Positions 20,524 through 28,507 of a DNA stretch of 33,488 nucleotides are shown one piece after another. This DNA comes from Candidatus Hydrothermarchaeota archaeon. Lineage in GTDB: Archaea; Hydrothermarchaeota; Hydrothermarchaeia; Hydrothermarchaeales; BMS3B. Under the pieces are notes generated by a model. The model had not been told where the DNA came from and made no database searches. It saw only the letters and a program-made list of their open reading frames with translations. The DNA is taken from the NCBI GenBank assembly GCA_015521565.1, contig WANX01000087.1:1-33488 (forward strand), in the 5' to 3' direction. A program made the position numbers and the translations under genes. Every line of letters begins with the position of its first letter. The first letter of the stretch is position 1.

Positions 20524-21750
20524 ATGGTTGACACAGAATTTATAAAAATGCTGCTCATCTCCGCCCTTGCCGGCGGCCTCCTGGGGGTTGAGCGTGAACT
20601 CAAGGTGCAGGTCATCGCGGGAACACGCACCTTCATGCTCGCATCCATAACAGGCACGCTGAGTGTATATCTTGCAAGCGTGGCGTCAATTCCCTGGATT
20701 CTCATCGTATCCATGCTCGGCCTTGTGCTTCTGGTGCTGCTTCTCGGCGTAATAAAGAACTTCAGAACCTTCGACATAGGTATCACCACACCCGTCGCCT
20801 TCTTTCTGGCATACCTCATAGGCGTCATTGTTGGCCTGGGACAGTACATTGAGGCAATTACAGCGAGCATACTTGTCACGAGCATCCTGGTCTTCAAGAA
20901 GTACACCACCATACTGTCAGAGGCGCTGGGTCACGAGGAGATGCGCTCCGCCATGGAGTTCGGCCTCATCGCCTTTGTGCTTTATCCTGTTGCACCCGAC
21001 TACCCGGTGGACCCCCTGGGTGTTGTAAATCCCAGGATGCTGCTGCTTGCTGTTATAGTAGTCTCCACCACCGGTTTTGCGGGTTTTCTTGTGCTCCGCT
21101 TTTTGGGTGGGGAGCTGGGCTCTGATGTTAGCGGAGCGCTGGGGGGGATTGTAAGTCTGAGAGCTACCGCCGGGGTTCTGTCCGCAGAAGCGGCAAAGCA
21201 GGAAGAAGCTGTCCGCAACATGCTGCGAGGAATGCTCCTGGCAAACTCCACCTGGGTGCTCCGCAATCTTTTGCTGGTGGGCATTCTGAGTGTGACGCTG
21301 CTGAAACAGCTGTGGCTACCTGCCCTGGTCATGGGGGCTGCCACGGCGGTGAGCGCACTTCTGCTTGTCAGACGGGAGGGGGAGGATAGGGTGGAGCTGT
21401 CCCTGAGGTCCCCCTTCGCCATTCTTCCAAGTCTGCGCTTTGCGCTGCTTTTCTCTGTGGTGGTGGCTGTGGCGGGATATCTTGGTCCGAACTCCCCTGC
21501 CCTGTATCCGGTCGCCTTCCTTGGGGGATGGGCATCGGCACCTGCGTCGCTTGCCTCGCTGGCGTCGCTCGTGGAGCTGGGGCGTCTTGAGGCAGATGCT
21601 GCTGCAGCAGCATGCGTACTTGCAATGGCAGGAGGAGCTCTCGGCGCTGCACGCGTGGCTATTTCCAGATGCAGGAGTCCCGGGGTGCGCTTCCTGGGTG
21701 CGGTACTTCTGGGCGCCCTTGCAGGCCTTGCCGCTGTCCTTGCCCGGTAA
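20524..21750 (+). CDS. MgtC/SapB-DUF4010 family membrane protein
   Basis: The 408-residue protein starts with the MgtC-like phrase LLISALAGGLLGVERELK, then AGTRTFML, and continues as a polytopic membrane protein with about 11-12 helices. The C-terminal half matches the DUF4010 pattern (GALGGIVSLRATAGVLSAEAA; FLGGWASAPASLASLASLV). MgtC-type proteins act in magnesium homeostasis and acid adaptation in bacteria; the role of the long DUF4010 form is unknown. The ATG at 20524 is about 25 bases from the TATA box. It is divergent from the ferritin-like genes and may be co-regulated with them. Confidence 0.8.
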   Translation: MVDTEFIKMLLISALAGGLLGVERELKVQVIAGTRTFMLASITGTLSVYLASVASIPWILIVSMLGLVLLVLLLGVIKNFRTFDIGITTPVAFFLAYLIGVIVGLGQYIEAITASILVTSILVFKKYTTILSEALGHEEMRSAMEFGLIAFVLYPVAPDYPVDPLGVVNPRMLLLAVIVVSTTGFAGFLVLRFLGGELGSDVSGALGGIVSLRATAGVLSAEAAKQEEAVRNMLRGMLLANSTWVLRNLLLVGILSVTLLKQLWLPALVMGAATAVSALLLVRREGEDRVELSLRSPFAILPSLRFALLFSVVVAVAGYLGPNSPALYPVAFLGGWASAPASLASLASLVELGRLEADAAAAACVLAMAGGALGAARVAISRCRSPGVRFLGAVLLGALAGLAAVLAR

Positions 21751-21770
21751 CAACGTTACCATTGTTAATT

Positions 21771-22862
21771 ATGCAGGGTATTGTGGTAATGCGCAGAACC
21801 GGCGGGATTGAGGAGCAGGTTAAGCTTAACTGCGAGATAAGCAATGCCCACTTCTGGGGGATCTACTCCATCTGCGGTCTTCTGATGCGCCTTCGCAGCC
21901 TGTACAGATTTGAGCACTCTCTCAACCCATGGGACAGCATCCACTCCGCTGAGCTGATGGAGTGGATAGGCAAAAAGGAGAGACTGTGGCAGGAGCTCAG
22001 GAAAGAGAGCATACGTCCGCTGCAGATAGACGGCAGGCGGATAGACGCCTACGACGTTGAGAGCGTTGAGGAGCACCTTCCCGCACACCTGTGCTACGGC
22101 GCCGGGTACGCGACTGGAATGAAGCCGAGCTTCTTTCTGGGCAGGCTTAAGGAGAAGCGCAAACTCGGCGGATTCCGTGTATATGTGGTTGAGAGGGAGT
22201 GCGTGAGGGACCTCCTGGCTGCGCCGGCAATGCTACAGGGCAGGAGGATATATCTGCGGATGCAGGTTTTCAGGGAGTACCTCTGGGACAGGGTGGAGGA
22301 GATTCGCTTTGGCGGAGCCGGACAGGCGCTCCGGGAGGCCTTTGCCTGCTACGGTCTGACAGAGGAGGAGCTGAGACGCGGTGGCGAAGAGCTTGCCCCC
22401 AGGATAGAGCACATAGCAAGAGAGGAGAGCTACACGCTGGTGGCCCACGAGCTCGGGGAGGCGCTTGAGGAGGAGTTTCCTGAGGAACTGTGGAACCAGA
22501 TGGCGGATTCACCTTTTCTTGAGAAGCTTGCGCGCGGGCTTAAAGATTTGCTTGCAGACACCCACAGGAGAGGGACGCTGTCCGAAATAGTCAGGCGCAG
22601 GAATATCGCCTCCCTTGCCTTCTACGTCGCCTCCCTGACGGGATTCAGGAGGGAGCTCTTCCCGGAGGTTAGGGGGGCGTATGAGAAGGCAAGGGAGGGC
22701 GACTGGAGCGCAGTTGAGGAGGCGATGCGGCATGCCAGGAGCAGAGCACTGCGCTGCATCCAGACCCTGGTGGAGATAGTCCACAGAACAAATGGAGATG
22801 AGGCACTGCTCAGAAGAGAGGTGCAGAGGCAGCTGCTCAGACCAATGGGGATAAATTTATAA
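21771..22862 (+). CDS. Conserved protein of unknown function (resembles Sfum_1244-like family)
   Basis: ATG 21771 gives 363 residues and lies after the end of the previous gene; an ORF extension further upstream overlaps that gene and is not natural. ATG 21789 (MRRTGG) is an alternative. The soluble protein has motifs I associate from memory with the Sfum_1244-like family: LNCEISNAHFWGIYSICGLLMRLRSLYR, LCYGAGYATGMKPSFFL, AMLQGRRIYLR, a VAHELGEA segment, LADTHRRG and FYVASLTGFRREL. The HE of VAHELGEA looks like part of a metalloprotease site but lacks the second His at the right place. Function is unknown. Confidence 0.75.
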   Translation: MQGIVVMRRTGGIEEQVKLNCEISNAHFWGIYSICGLLMRLRSLYRFEHSLNPWDSIHSAELMEWIGKKERLWQELRKESIRPLQIDGRRIDAYDVESVEEHLPAHLCYGAGYATGMKPSFFLGRLKEKRKLGGFRVYVVERECVRDLLAAPAMLQGRRIYLRMQVFREYLWDRVEEIRFGGAGQALREAFACYGLTEEELRRGGEELAPRIEHIAREESYTLVAHELGEALEEEFPEELWNQMADSPFLEKLARGLKDLLADTHRRGTLSEIVRRRNIASLAFYVASLTGFRRELFPEVRGAYEKAREGDWSAVEEAMRHARSRALRCIQTLVEIVHRTNGDEALLRREVQRQLLRPMGINL

Positions 22863-22867
22863 ACCCC
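22847..22867 (+). promoter_or_regulatory. TATA region of the aIF1 gene
   Basis: GGGG, then the perfect palindrome ATAAATTTAT, then AAACCCC overlaps the stop codon of the previous gene. As a TATA box it would place transcription start near 22880, at or just before the short leader frame. Confidence 0.45.
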
Positions 22868-22880
22868 TTCGGCCAAAAAT

Positions 22881-22916
22881 ATGATGCCCAAAAAACCGAA
22901 AGGAAGGGATAGATAA
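22881..22916 (+). other. Short leader reading frame before aIF1
   Basis: ATG ATG then nine codons and TAA encode MMPKKPKGRDR. The stop is three bases before the aIF1 ATG, and the RBS-like AAGGAAGGG lies inside it. At the expected transcription start it would be read as a leaderless mini-gene. It may be chance or a regulatory leader. Confidence 0.3.
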
Positions 22917-22919
22917 GGA

Positions 22920-23225
22920 ATGGAGATCTGCTCTGTTTGTGGCTTGCCAGAGGACCTGTGCATCTGTGAAGAGATTGCGAGGGAAACCCAGAAAATCACC
23001 ATATCCTTAGCCAAGCGCAAGTTCGGCAAGTCGATGACGGTGGTAGAGGGGATAAGCGAGAAGTCCATAAACATCGCCGATCTGGCAAAGAAGCTCAAGG
23101 GTGAGCTTGCCTGCGGGGGCACCGTCAAAGACGGCAGGATAGAGCTGCAGGGAGACCACAGGCAGCGCGTGAAGGAGTTTCTGATAAAGCACGGTTACTC
23201 CGAGGAGCTCATTGAGGTGAAGTAG
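22920..23225 (+). CDS. Translation initiation factor aIF1 (SUI1 family)
   Basis: The 101-residue protein has the archaeal N-terminal Cys cluster [13 protein letters not shown] and the SUI1 core: [28 protein letters not shown] (the KKxxxxxACGGTV signature) and [15 protein letters not shown]. aIF1 binds the small ribosomal subunit and enforces correct start-codon choice. GGAAGGG at 22902-22908 could act as the ribosome binding site. It is followed after 4 bases by scpB. Confidence 0.93.
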   Translation: MEICSVCGLPEDLCICEEIARETQKITISLAKRKFGKSMTVVEGISEKSINIADLAKKLKGELACGGTVKDGRIELQGDHRQRVKEFLIKHGYSEELIEVK

Positions 23226-23229
23226 CGCC

Positions 23230-23730
23230 TTGCATGCGAAGCAGGTAATCGAGGCGGCGCTTTTTGTTTCCTCAGACCCCGTTTCAGTGGATAAGCTGGC
23301 TGAACTTACCGGAAGGACTCCAGACGAGGTTCGCGCCCTCATTGAGGAGCTGAGAAGAGACTATGCAGCCCGGGACAGCGCCCTTGAGATCCGCAGTATA
23401 GGAGGGGATTACTACCTGATGCAGGCCAGGGAGGCGCTTTCAGGCCTGCTAATCGAGCTGGTAAAGCCGGCGGTGGCACAGGAGGTGCTCAAGACACTCT
23501 CTCTCATAGCGCTGCGGCAGCCGGTTACCCAGGCAGAGGTGGTGAAGGCGAGGGGAAGCGCCGCGTATGCCCATGTTAAGGAGCTGGTTGCGAAGGGCTT
23601 CGTCTCCGCTTCTCCCGCAGGGAGGACAAAGATGCTTACCACGACAGAGAAGTTCTCTGACTACTTCGGCTTCAGCCGCGATATAGCGGAGGTGAAAAAG
23701 CAGATTGGCGAGTTGCTCATGAGGCGCTGA
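23230..23730 (+). CDS. scpB: Segregation and condensation protein ScpB
   Basis: The 166-residue protein matches ScpB: MHAKQVIEAALFVSSDPVSVDKLAEL, then ALEIRSIGGDYYLM, LSLIALRQPVTQAEVVKARG and FGFSRD. ScpB is the winged-helix dimer that binds the kleisin ScpA and SMC in chromosome condensation. The start is a TTG at 23230 with GAGGTGA upstream, at the end of aIF1. ScpA is not in the window. Confidence 0.9.
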   Translation: MHAKQVIEAALFVSSDPVSVDKLAELTGRTPDEVRALIEELRRDYAARDSALEIRSIGGDYYLMQAREALSGLLIELVKPAVAQEVLKTLSLIALRQPVTQAEVVKARGSAAYAHVKELVAKGFVSASPAGRTKMLTTTEKFSDYFGFSRDIAEVKKQIGELLMRR

Positions 23731-23893
23731 GCATCCGCCTGAGCTTGAGCAGCTGTTGTTTGAGCTGCTCGCTTTCCCTGCGCAGACTCGAGATCTGCCT
23801 TTCCAGTGACCTGACTTTCATGTAATGGCAGGCGTTCAGCAACAGCAGGACGGCGGTAATCACATACAGTGCGAACAGAACCGAATCCGCCAT
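23717..23893 (-). CDS. Small membrane protein with a coiled coil
   Basis: From ATG 23893 the protein has 58 residues: one membrane helix (about 5-24, VLFALYVITAVLLLLNAC) and a cytoplasmic coiled coil (SLERQISSLRRESEQLKQQLLKLRRML) with Leu/Ile heptads. It overlaps the end of scpB on the other strand by 14 bases. An alternative upstream start (23911) adds six residues. A TATA-like box lies about 35 bases upstream. The shape recalls FtsB/FtsL-like division proteins, but no relation can be claimed. Confidence 0.5.
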   Translation of the reverse strand: MADSVLFALYVITAVLLLLNACHYMKVRSLERQISSLRRESEQLKQQLLKLRRMLSAS

Positions 23894-23972
23894 AAAGCAC
23901 ACCCCACTCAAATATCGAGAAGCGTAACATTAAAATAGGAATTCGTCCATAGTGTGCTCGCCCGGTGGTTTC
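23894..23972. promoter_or_regulatory. Divergent promoter region
   Basis: The TATA-like CATTAAAATAGG at about 23928-23939 lies about 35-45 bases before the ATG at 23973. Read on the minus strand (CTATTTTAATG) it can serve the small membrane protein starting at 23893. Confidence 0.4.
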
Positions 23973-25346
23973 ATGGAGTGCGACGTAGCGATAATCGGCG
24001 CTGGTCCGGCAGGACTCTTTGCAGCGTATGAGCTCGCAGAGAGGAGCAGCCTCAGGGTAGTTGTCATCGACATGGGGAAGGATGTGGACAGGCGCATCTG
24101 CCCGATGGAGAAGACGGGTGTGTGTGTGAACTGCAAGCCATGCAATGTGATGAGCGGTGTTGGTGGTGCCGGCGGGCTTAGCGACGGAACTCTAAATCTG
24201 CGCCCGGACATAGGAGGTAACCTGTACGAATTCCTCTCTGAGAGGGAGGCATGGGAGCTAATCCGCTATGTTGACGGCATATACGTTAAGCACGGCACAC
24301 CGGAAAAGCTCTACGAGGCGACAAGCGAAGAGGAGGAGGAGCTCTCGCGCAAGGCGGCGAGCGCAGGCATAGAGTTTGTGCAGATACCCCAGAGGCACAT
24401 AGGCAGCGACCACACGCCCGAGGTTGTGAAGAGCATCGCAGAGCATCTGCGCAGCAGGGGGGTTAAATTTCTGCTTCAGACGCGGGTTGAGGAGATAACC
24501 CCCAGGCTTGAGCTGAAGCTCTCCACGGGGGAGAGGCTCAGGGCAAGGTACGTGGTAGCCGCTCCCGGCAGGAGCGGTGCACCCTGGATGGTGAAGCAGG
24601 CGCAGAAGCTCGGGCTGAAAATACGCCACGGGCCTATCGATGTGGGTGTGCGCGTGGAGGTGCCCGCGGTAATAATGGAGCCCGTGTGCAGGATAAACCG
24701 CGACCCCAAGTTCCATATAATAACAAAAACCTACGACGACTTTGTTCGTACCTTCTGTGTAAATCACCGCGGATTTATGGTGAAGGAGAGCTACAAGGGC
24801 TACGTGGGGGTAAACGGGCACTCGCTCAGGGATAAGCAGAGCAACAATACCAACTTCGCCTTTCTCACGCGAATAGAGCTCACAGAGCCTGTTGAGAACA
24901 CCACCGAGTACGGGGAGAGCATTGCCAAGACCGCCACCACGCTGGGCGGGGGGAATCCGCTCATCCAGCGCCTTGGGGACCTGCGCAGAGGGAGGCGCTC
25001 CACCTGGAAGCGCATAGACTCCGGCCTGGTGAGGCCGACGCTGCGCGCAGTTACGCCGGGCGACATAGCAATGGTGATGCCCCACCGCATCGTGACCAAC
25101 ATCCTGGAGGGTCTGGAGCGCCTGGATAAGGTAATCCCCGGCGTGGCGAGCGACTCCACACTGCTCTACGCACCCGAGATAAAGTACTACGCCATGCGCG
25201 TGGAGGTGGGCAGGAGCATGGAGACCAGCATTCCCAACCTCTTCGTCGCGGGCGACGGTGTAGGTGTTTCCCGGGGCATAGTCATAGCCTCCGCCACGGG
25301 TGTGCTGGCTGCGAGGGGCATAATGGCAAAGGAGGGGATCGCTTAG
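23973..25346 (+). CDS. FAD-dependent dehydrogenase (COG2509 type)
   Basis: The 457-residue protein starts with the dinucleotide-binding motif DVAIIGAGPAGLFAAYEL. It then has the features of the COG2509 family: CPMEKTGVCVNCKPCNVMSGVGGAGGLSDG near the N-terminus, DVGVRVEVP in the middle, LGGGNPLIQRLGDLRRGRRS, and VAGDGVGVSRGI near the C-terminus as the second FAD-binding motif. The N-terminal cysteines (CPMxxxxxCxxCxxC) may bind a cluster or metal. The reaction is unknown. The ATG at 23973 places GAGPAG at the normal position; a GTG seven codons earlier is possible. The next gene follows after 1 base. Confidence 0.82.
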   Translation: MECDVAIIGAGPAGLFAAYELAERSSLRVVVIDMGKDVDRRICPMEKTGVCVNCKPCNVMSGVGGAGGLSDGTLNLRPDIGGNLYEFLSEREAWELIRYVDGIYVKHGTPEKLYEATSEEEEELSRKAASAGIEFVQIPQRHIGSDHTPEVVKSIAEHLRSRGVKFLLQTRVEEITPRLELKLSTGERLRARYVVAAPGRSGAPWMVKQAQKLGLKIRHGPIDVGVRVEVPAVIMEPVCRINRDPKFHIITKTYDDFVRTFCVNHRGFMVKESYKGYVGVNGHSLRDKQSNNTNFAFLTRIELTEPVENTTEYGESIAKTATTLGGGNPLIQRLGDLRRGRRSTWKRIDSGLVRPTLRAVTPGDIAMVMPHRIVTNILEGLERLDKVIPGVASDSTLLYAPEIKYYAMRVEVGRSMETSIPNLFVAGDGVGVSRGIVIASATGVLAARGIMAKEGIA

Positions 25347-25347
25347 T

Positions 25348-26712
25348 ATGGAGCACATCTTCCGCGCCTACGACGTTCGCGGGATTTTTAACGTGGAGGT
25401 AACTGCAGAAACGGCGGCGCGGATAGGCATGGCCTTCGGCACCTATGTTGGCGAGGGAAAGGTGCTGGTGGCTCGAGATACGCGAACGACGAGCGAGATA
25501 TTTGAGCGCGCCTTCTGCGCCGGCCTTGCCTCGACGGGCGTAGAGGTGCACCTGGCGGGGATGCTTCCCATACCTGTGGCCAACTTCGCCATAGCGAGCG
25601 GCGAATACGATGCTGGCGCCTACGTAACTGCGTCGCACAACCCTCCCCAGTATAACGGCGTTCGCTTCCGCCGGAGGGATGGTACGGGCTACACCGGGGA
25701 AAACCTCGAGGTTAAGGAGCTATTCTTCAGCGATAAGCTGAAGCTTGCGAGGTGGAGCGACGTGGGAGAGATTGTGGAGCTCAACCCTAAGCAGGTGCTG
25801 CGCGAGTATGAGGACTATCTGCTGGAGAGGCTTAGCCTTGAGCGCGGACTAAAGGTCGTGCTGGACCTGGGAAACGGCGCCTCATGCGTGGTGGCGCCCT
25901 ACGTGTTCAGAAAGGCTGGGGCGAGGGTTACGACGCTGAACGCTCAGCCGGACGGCACCTTCCCCGGGAGGGAGAGCGAACCCACGCCGGAGAGCCTGGC
26001 TGACCTGGCAAAAACCGTCTCAGCCACAGGCGCAGCCTTCGGCGCTGGCTATGATGGCGACGCAGACCGCGTGGTTTTCGTGGACGACCTCGGGCGGGTG
26101 GTGCAGACAGAGAAGGTGGGGATAATAATAGCCCGCGAAATTCTGAAGGAGAAGGGCAAAGGCGTGGTAGTAGCAAATGTGGAGTGCTCCAGCATAGTTG
26201 AGGAGGAGCTTTCAAGGCACGGGGGAGAGGTGAAGCGTGTGCGCGTGGGCGACGTGTTTGTGTGCGAGGCGATAAAGCGCTACAACGCTGTCTTCGCCAT
26301 GGAGACGAGTGCCCACTACTTCTATCCCGACTTCTACCCCTTCGACGACCCCATACTCATAAGCCTGAAGCTGGCCTCGATTCTTTCTCAGCGGGAGGAA
26401 AGCCTCTCCACGCTTGCGGATGAGATACCAGGCTACCCGAAGCTCCATAAAAACTTTCCCTGCGACGATCGCATCAAGTTCAAGGTGATGGAGGGGATTA
26501 TTCAGAGCCTTAAGGAGAAGGGCTACAGGCTCGACCTCACCGACGGCGCGCGCATAGTGTTTGAGGACGGCTGGGCTCTCCTTAGGCCGAGCAACACCTC
26601 TCCGCTTATAAGGGCGAGCATTGAAGCAAAAACGCAGGAGCGGGTGCAGGAGCTGCTCCGCCTGGTGGAGAGGGAGCTGGAGGAGGCGAAGGGGAAGGAG
26701 ATGGTGAATTGA
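25348..26712 (+). CDS. Phosphomannomutase/phosphoglucomutase (alpha-D-phosphohexomutase)
   Basis: The 454-residue protein has the four domains of the family: FRAYDVRGIF at the start, the phosphoserine loop TASHNPPQYNG (Ser96), the Mg site DGDADR (236-241), the sugar-binding ETSAHYF (where bacterial enzymes have E-x-S-G-H) and the phosphate-binding RPSNTSPLIR. It interconverts hexose 1- and 6-phosphates and supplies sugar donors, for instance for glycosylating the many surface proteins here. MJ-type archaeal paralogues vary in substrate (mannose, glucose, glucosamine), which cannot be decided here. It is one base after the FAD gene. Confidence 0.88.
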   Translation: MEHIFRAYDVRGIFNVEVTAETAARIGMAFGTYVGEGKVLVARDTRTTSEIFERAFCAGLASTGVEVHLAGMLPIPVANFAIASGEYDAGAYVTASHNPPQYNGVRFRRRDGTGYTGENLEVKELFFSDKLKLARWSDVGEIVELNPKQVLREYEDYLLERLSLERGLKVVLDLGNGASCVVAPYVFRKAGARVTTLNAQPDGTFPGRESEPTPESLADLAKTVSATGAAFGAGYDGDADRVVFVDDLGRVVQTEKVGIIIAREILKEKGKGVVVANVECSSIVEEELSRHGGEVKRVRVGDVFVCEAIKRYNAVFAMETSAHYFYPDFYPFDDPILISLKLASILSQREESLSTLADEIPGYPKLHKNFPCDDRIKFKVMEGIIQSLKEKGYRLDLTDGARIVFEDGWALLRPSNTSPLIRASIEAKTQERVQELLRLVERELEEAKGKEMVN

Positions 26713-26774
26713 TAGTGAGCGAAATAGGGGAATTATTAAAAAAGAAATAGCAACAGCCGAAATTTTTTAAGTAG

Positions 26775-26900
26775 TTGAAAGATTTAATAGAAGATATTCT
26801 GGCACTCTCAAGCGATGAGTACCTGCGCTCAATAGAAGAGGCAAGGGAAGACTACAGAAGCGGCAGAATGAAGTCTTTTGAGGAAGTTTTTGATGTATAA
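26775..26900 (+). pseudogene. Antitoxin fragment of a RelBE-type pair
   Basis: From TTG 26775 the frame gives 41 residues ending DYRSGRMKSFEEVFDV, like the C-terminal half of RelB-type antitoxins (charged helix, then SxEEVF). There is a stop just before the TTG, so the N-terminal DNA-binding part is lost or the protein is very short. It overlaps the RelE-like frame by 8 bases as in intact pairs. The whole stretch 26713-27060 is much more AT-rich than the neighbouring genes, suggesting an acquired element. Confidence 0.55.
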
Positions 26901-27082
26901 AATTGTAGTAACAAAAAGAGCGCTAAAAGACCTGAAAAATATTGATTCTGAGACGAAGAAAAGGATAGCCATTAAACTTAAAGAGTATGCGAACCTTTTA
27001 AACATGCAAGAAAATTGTCAAACCACAAAATAGGGGAGTATATATTCAGGTTGGGGACTATAGCAGAACGAAAAGGGATTGA
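26893..27082 (+). pseudogene. Frameshifted RelE/ParE-type toxin remnant
   Basis: ATG 26893 begins a typical RelE start, MYKIVVTKRALKDLKNID, and stops after 46 codons. From about 27000 a second frame continues with HARKLSNHKIGEYIFRLG, the normal middle of RelE toxins. Near 27056 a third frame gives DYSRTKRD, where RelE usually reads GDYR. Two frameshifts and a missing C-terminus make it non-functional. The middle piece is in frame with the downstream radical SAM gene and falsely extends it. Confidence 0.7.
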
Positions 27083-27107
27083 AACGTTAGCTCCTCCCGA
27101 TGTTGTG

Positions 27108-28112
27108 ATGCAGCTTCAGGGTGTTGTCAGGAGCATAAGGCGGCGCGCCCTATCTGAGCTCCGCTCCCATGGAAAATTCGCGGCGTGGCGCGAGAGGGAC
27201 TTTCTCCACGGCAGGAGCGTTCCCGCTGGCGTTATTGTGCTCTCCACGCGGGGCTGCGCCTGGGCGCTTCGCGGAGGCTGCACCATGTGCGGCTACGTGT
27301 ACGACTCCTCGCGGGGGGTCAGCCAGGCGGAGGTGCTGCGGCAGTTCAAAGAGGGCGTGGCAAGGCTCGGGGATGTGGCCTACCTCAAGGTGTTCAACTC
27401 GGGCAGCTTTTTCGACTCTGACGAGATTGCCCCAGAGACAAGGCGCGAGATCTATCGCATTGTAAACACCCTTGGTGTCGAGCGCCTGCAGGTGGAGTCC
27501 CGCCCCGAGTACATCTCGCGGGAGGTGCTGGAGGAGGCGACCTCTCTCCTGGAGCCCGAGCTGGAGGTTGGCATTGGGCTTGAGAGCACCAGCGACTATG
27601 TGCGCGAGGTGTGCATAAACAAGGGCTTCACCCTTAAAGAATTTCGCCGTGCCCTCAGGCTCTGCAGGGGCGCGGGCGCTCGGGTTAAGGCCTACCTGCT
27701 CATAAAGCCGCCCTTTCTCACCGAGGCGGAGGCGGTCGAAGATGCGGTGAGGAGCGGCACAAAGGCGGCGCGCCTGGGCGTGGACAGGCTGAGCTTCAAC
27801 CCCGTTAATGTGCAGCGGGGCACGCTGGTGGAGGAGCTGTTTAAGAAGAGGGAGTACCGCCCCCCCTGGCTGTGGAGTGTGGTGGCTGTGGTAAGGCGCG
27901 TTAAGGAGCATGTTGGGATACCGGTTGTCTGCTCCCCCTCAGGGGCAGGAAACAGGCGCGGGGCCCACAACTGCGGCAGGTGCGACTCCCGCATACTAAG
28001 CGCCATACGCAGCTTCTCCGCCACGCAGGAGATTGAGCATCTGCATGGTCTGGATTGCGAGTGTATGAGAAGCTGGAGGGAGGAGCTTGCCCTGGAGGTG
28101 TTCCTGAGGTGA
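27108..28112 (+). CDS. Radical SAM enzyme of archaeosine synthesis (RaSEA type, COG1244)
   Basis: From ATG 27108 the protein has 334 residues and the motif RGCAWALRGGCTMCGYVYDS, whose three cysteines bind the 4Fe-4S cluster in this family (CX7CX2C). It continues with KVFNSGSFFD, VESRPEY, VGIGLEST and KAYLLIKPPFLTE, all typical of the family. RaSEA works with ArcS on tRNA position 15: ArcS attaches lysine to preQ0 and RaSEA cleaves it to give archaeosine. A longer frame from TTG 27015 includes toxin-derived residues (SNHKIGEYIFRLG) and is rejected. Near the C-terminus, CGRCDSR and CECM are additional Cys motifs. It overlaps the next gene by 4 bases. Confidence 0.82.
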   Translation: MQLQGVVRSIRRRALSELRSHGKFAAWRERDFLHGRSVPAGVIVLSTRGCAWALRGGCTMCGYVYDSSRGVSQAEVLRQFKEGVARLGDVAYLKVFNSGSFFDSDEIAPETRREIYRIVNTLGVERLQVESRPEYISREVLEEATSLLEPELEVGIGLESTSDYVREVCINKGFTLKEFRRALRLCRGAGARVKAYLLIKPPFLTEAEAVEDAVRSGTKAARLGVDRLSFNPVNVQRGTLVEELFKKREYRPPWLWSVVAVVRRVKEHVGIPVVCSPSGAGNRRGAHNCGRCDSRILSAIRSFSATQEIEHLHGLDCECMRSWREELALEVFLR

Positions 28113-28507
28113 GGATAAGGGTGAGGAGGATTACGGGCGGCTACGCAGAGGGAGAGGCGGTGGTAACGCGGGAGCCCATCACCTTTCTGGGCGGCGTGGA
28201 TCCAGAGCAGGGCAGGGTGGTTGAGCGCGGCCACGAGCTGGCCGGAGTGAGCATAGCCGGCAAAGTGCTGGTGCTCCCCCGCACCAAGGGTTCGACGGTG
28301 GGCAGCTATGTGATATACCAGATGAAGAAGCTGGGCACCGCACCCCTCGCCATAATCGCAGTTGAGGCGGACGAGATGCTCGCCGCAGGTGCAATAATCT
28401 CGGACATACCCCTGGTGGACTCTCCCGGCGGAGACGTGCTGAGCATACGCCAAGGCGCAAGGCTCAGGGTAAATGCAGATGAGGGCTACGTAGAGGTGGA
28501 AGATTGA
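28109..28507 (+). CDS. Phosphomevalonate dehydratase small subunit (aconitase X swivel domain, DUF126)
   Basis: The GTG at 28109 overlaps the stop of the previous gene (GTGA) and has GGAGGTG eight bases upstream, giving 132 residues. Family marks are ITGGYAEGEAVV, ITFLGGVDPEQG, GHELAGVSIAGKVLVLPRTKGSTVGSYVIY and IISDIPLVD. Together with a large aconitase-X subunit it dehydrates mevalonate 5-phosphate to trans-anhydromevalonate phosphate in the archaeal mevalonate pathway to isoprenoids. The large subunit, often adjacent, is not in this window. A cis-prenyltransferase, which consumes the pathway's products, is encoded 1.8 kb downstream. Confidence 0.88.
   Translation: MRIRVRRITGGYAEGEAVVTREPITFLGGVDPEQGRVVERGHELAGVSIAGKVLVLPRTKGSTVGSYVIYQMKKLGTAPLAIIAVEADEMLAAGAIISDIPLVDSPGGDVLSIRQGARLRVNADEGYVEVED

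Noticed and set aside
21612-21770. Upstream extension of the Sfum_1244-like protein
   Set aside because: It overlaps the MgtC-like gene in another frame and has Arg/Cys-rich, non-native composition.
22430-22465. HELGEA segment as a zinc-protease site in the unknown protein
   Set aside because: HExxH is not completed (the sequence reads HELGEA), so there is no evidence for metal catalysis.
24258-25358. 366-codon antisense frame opposite the FAD-dependent dehydrogenase
   Set aside because: High-GC shadow frame, rich in His, Pro and Arg, with no family features; the plus strand encodes a clear flavoprotein.
27015-27107. N-terminal extension of the RaSEA gene from TTG 27015
   Set aside because: The residues match the middle of RelE toxins rather than radical SAM proteins; ATG 27108 gives the family's usual N-terminus.
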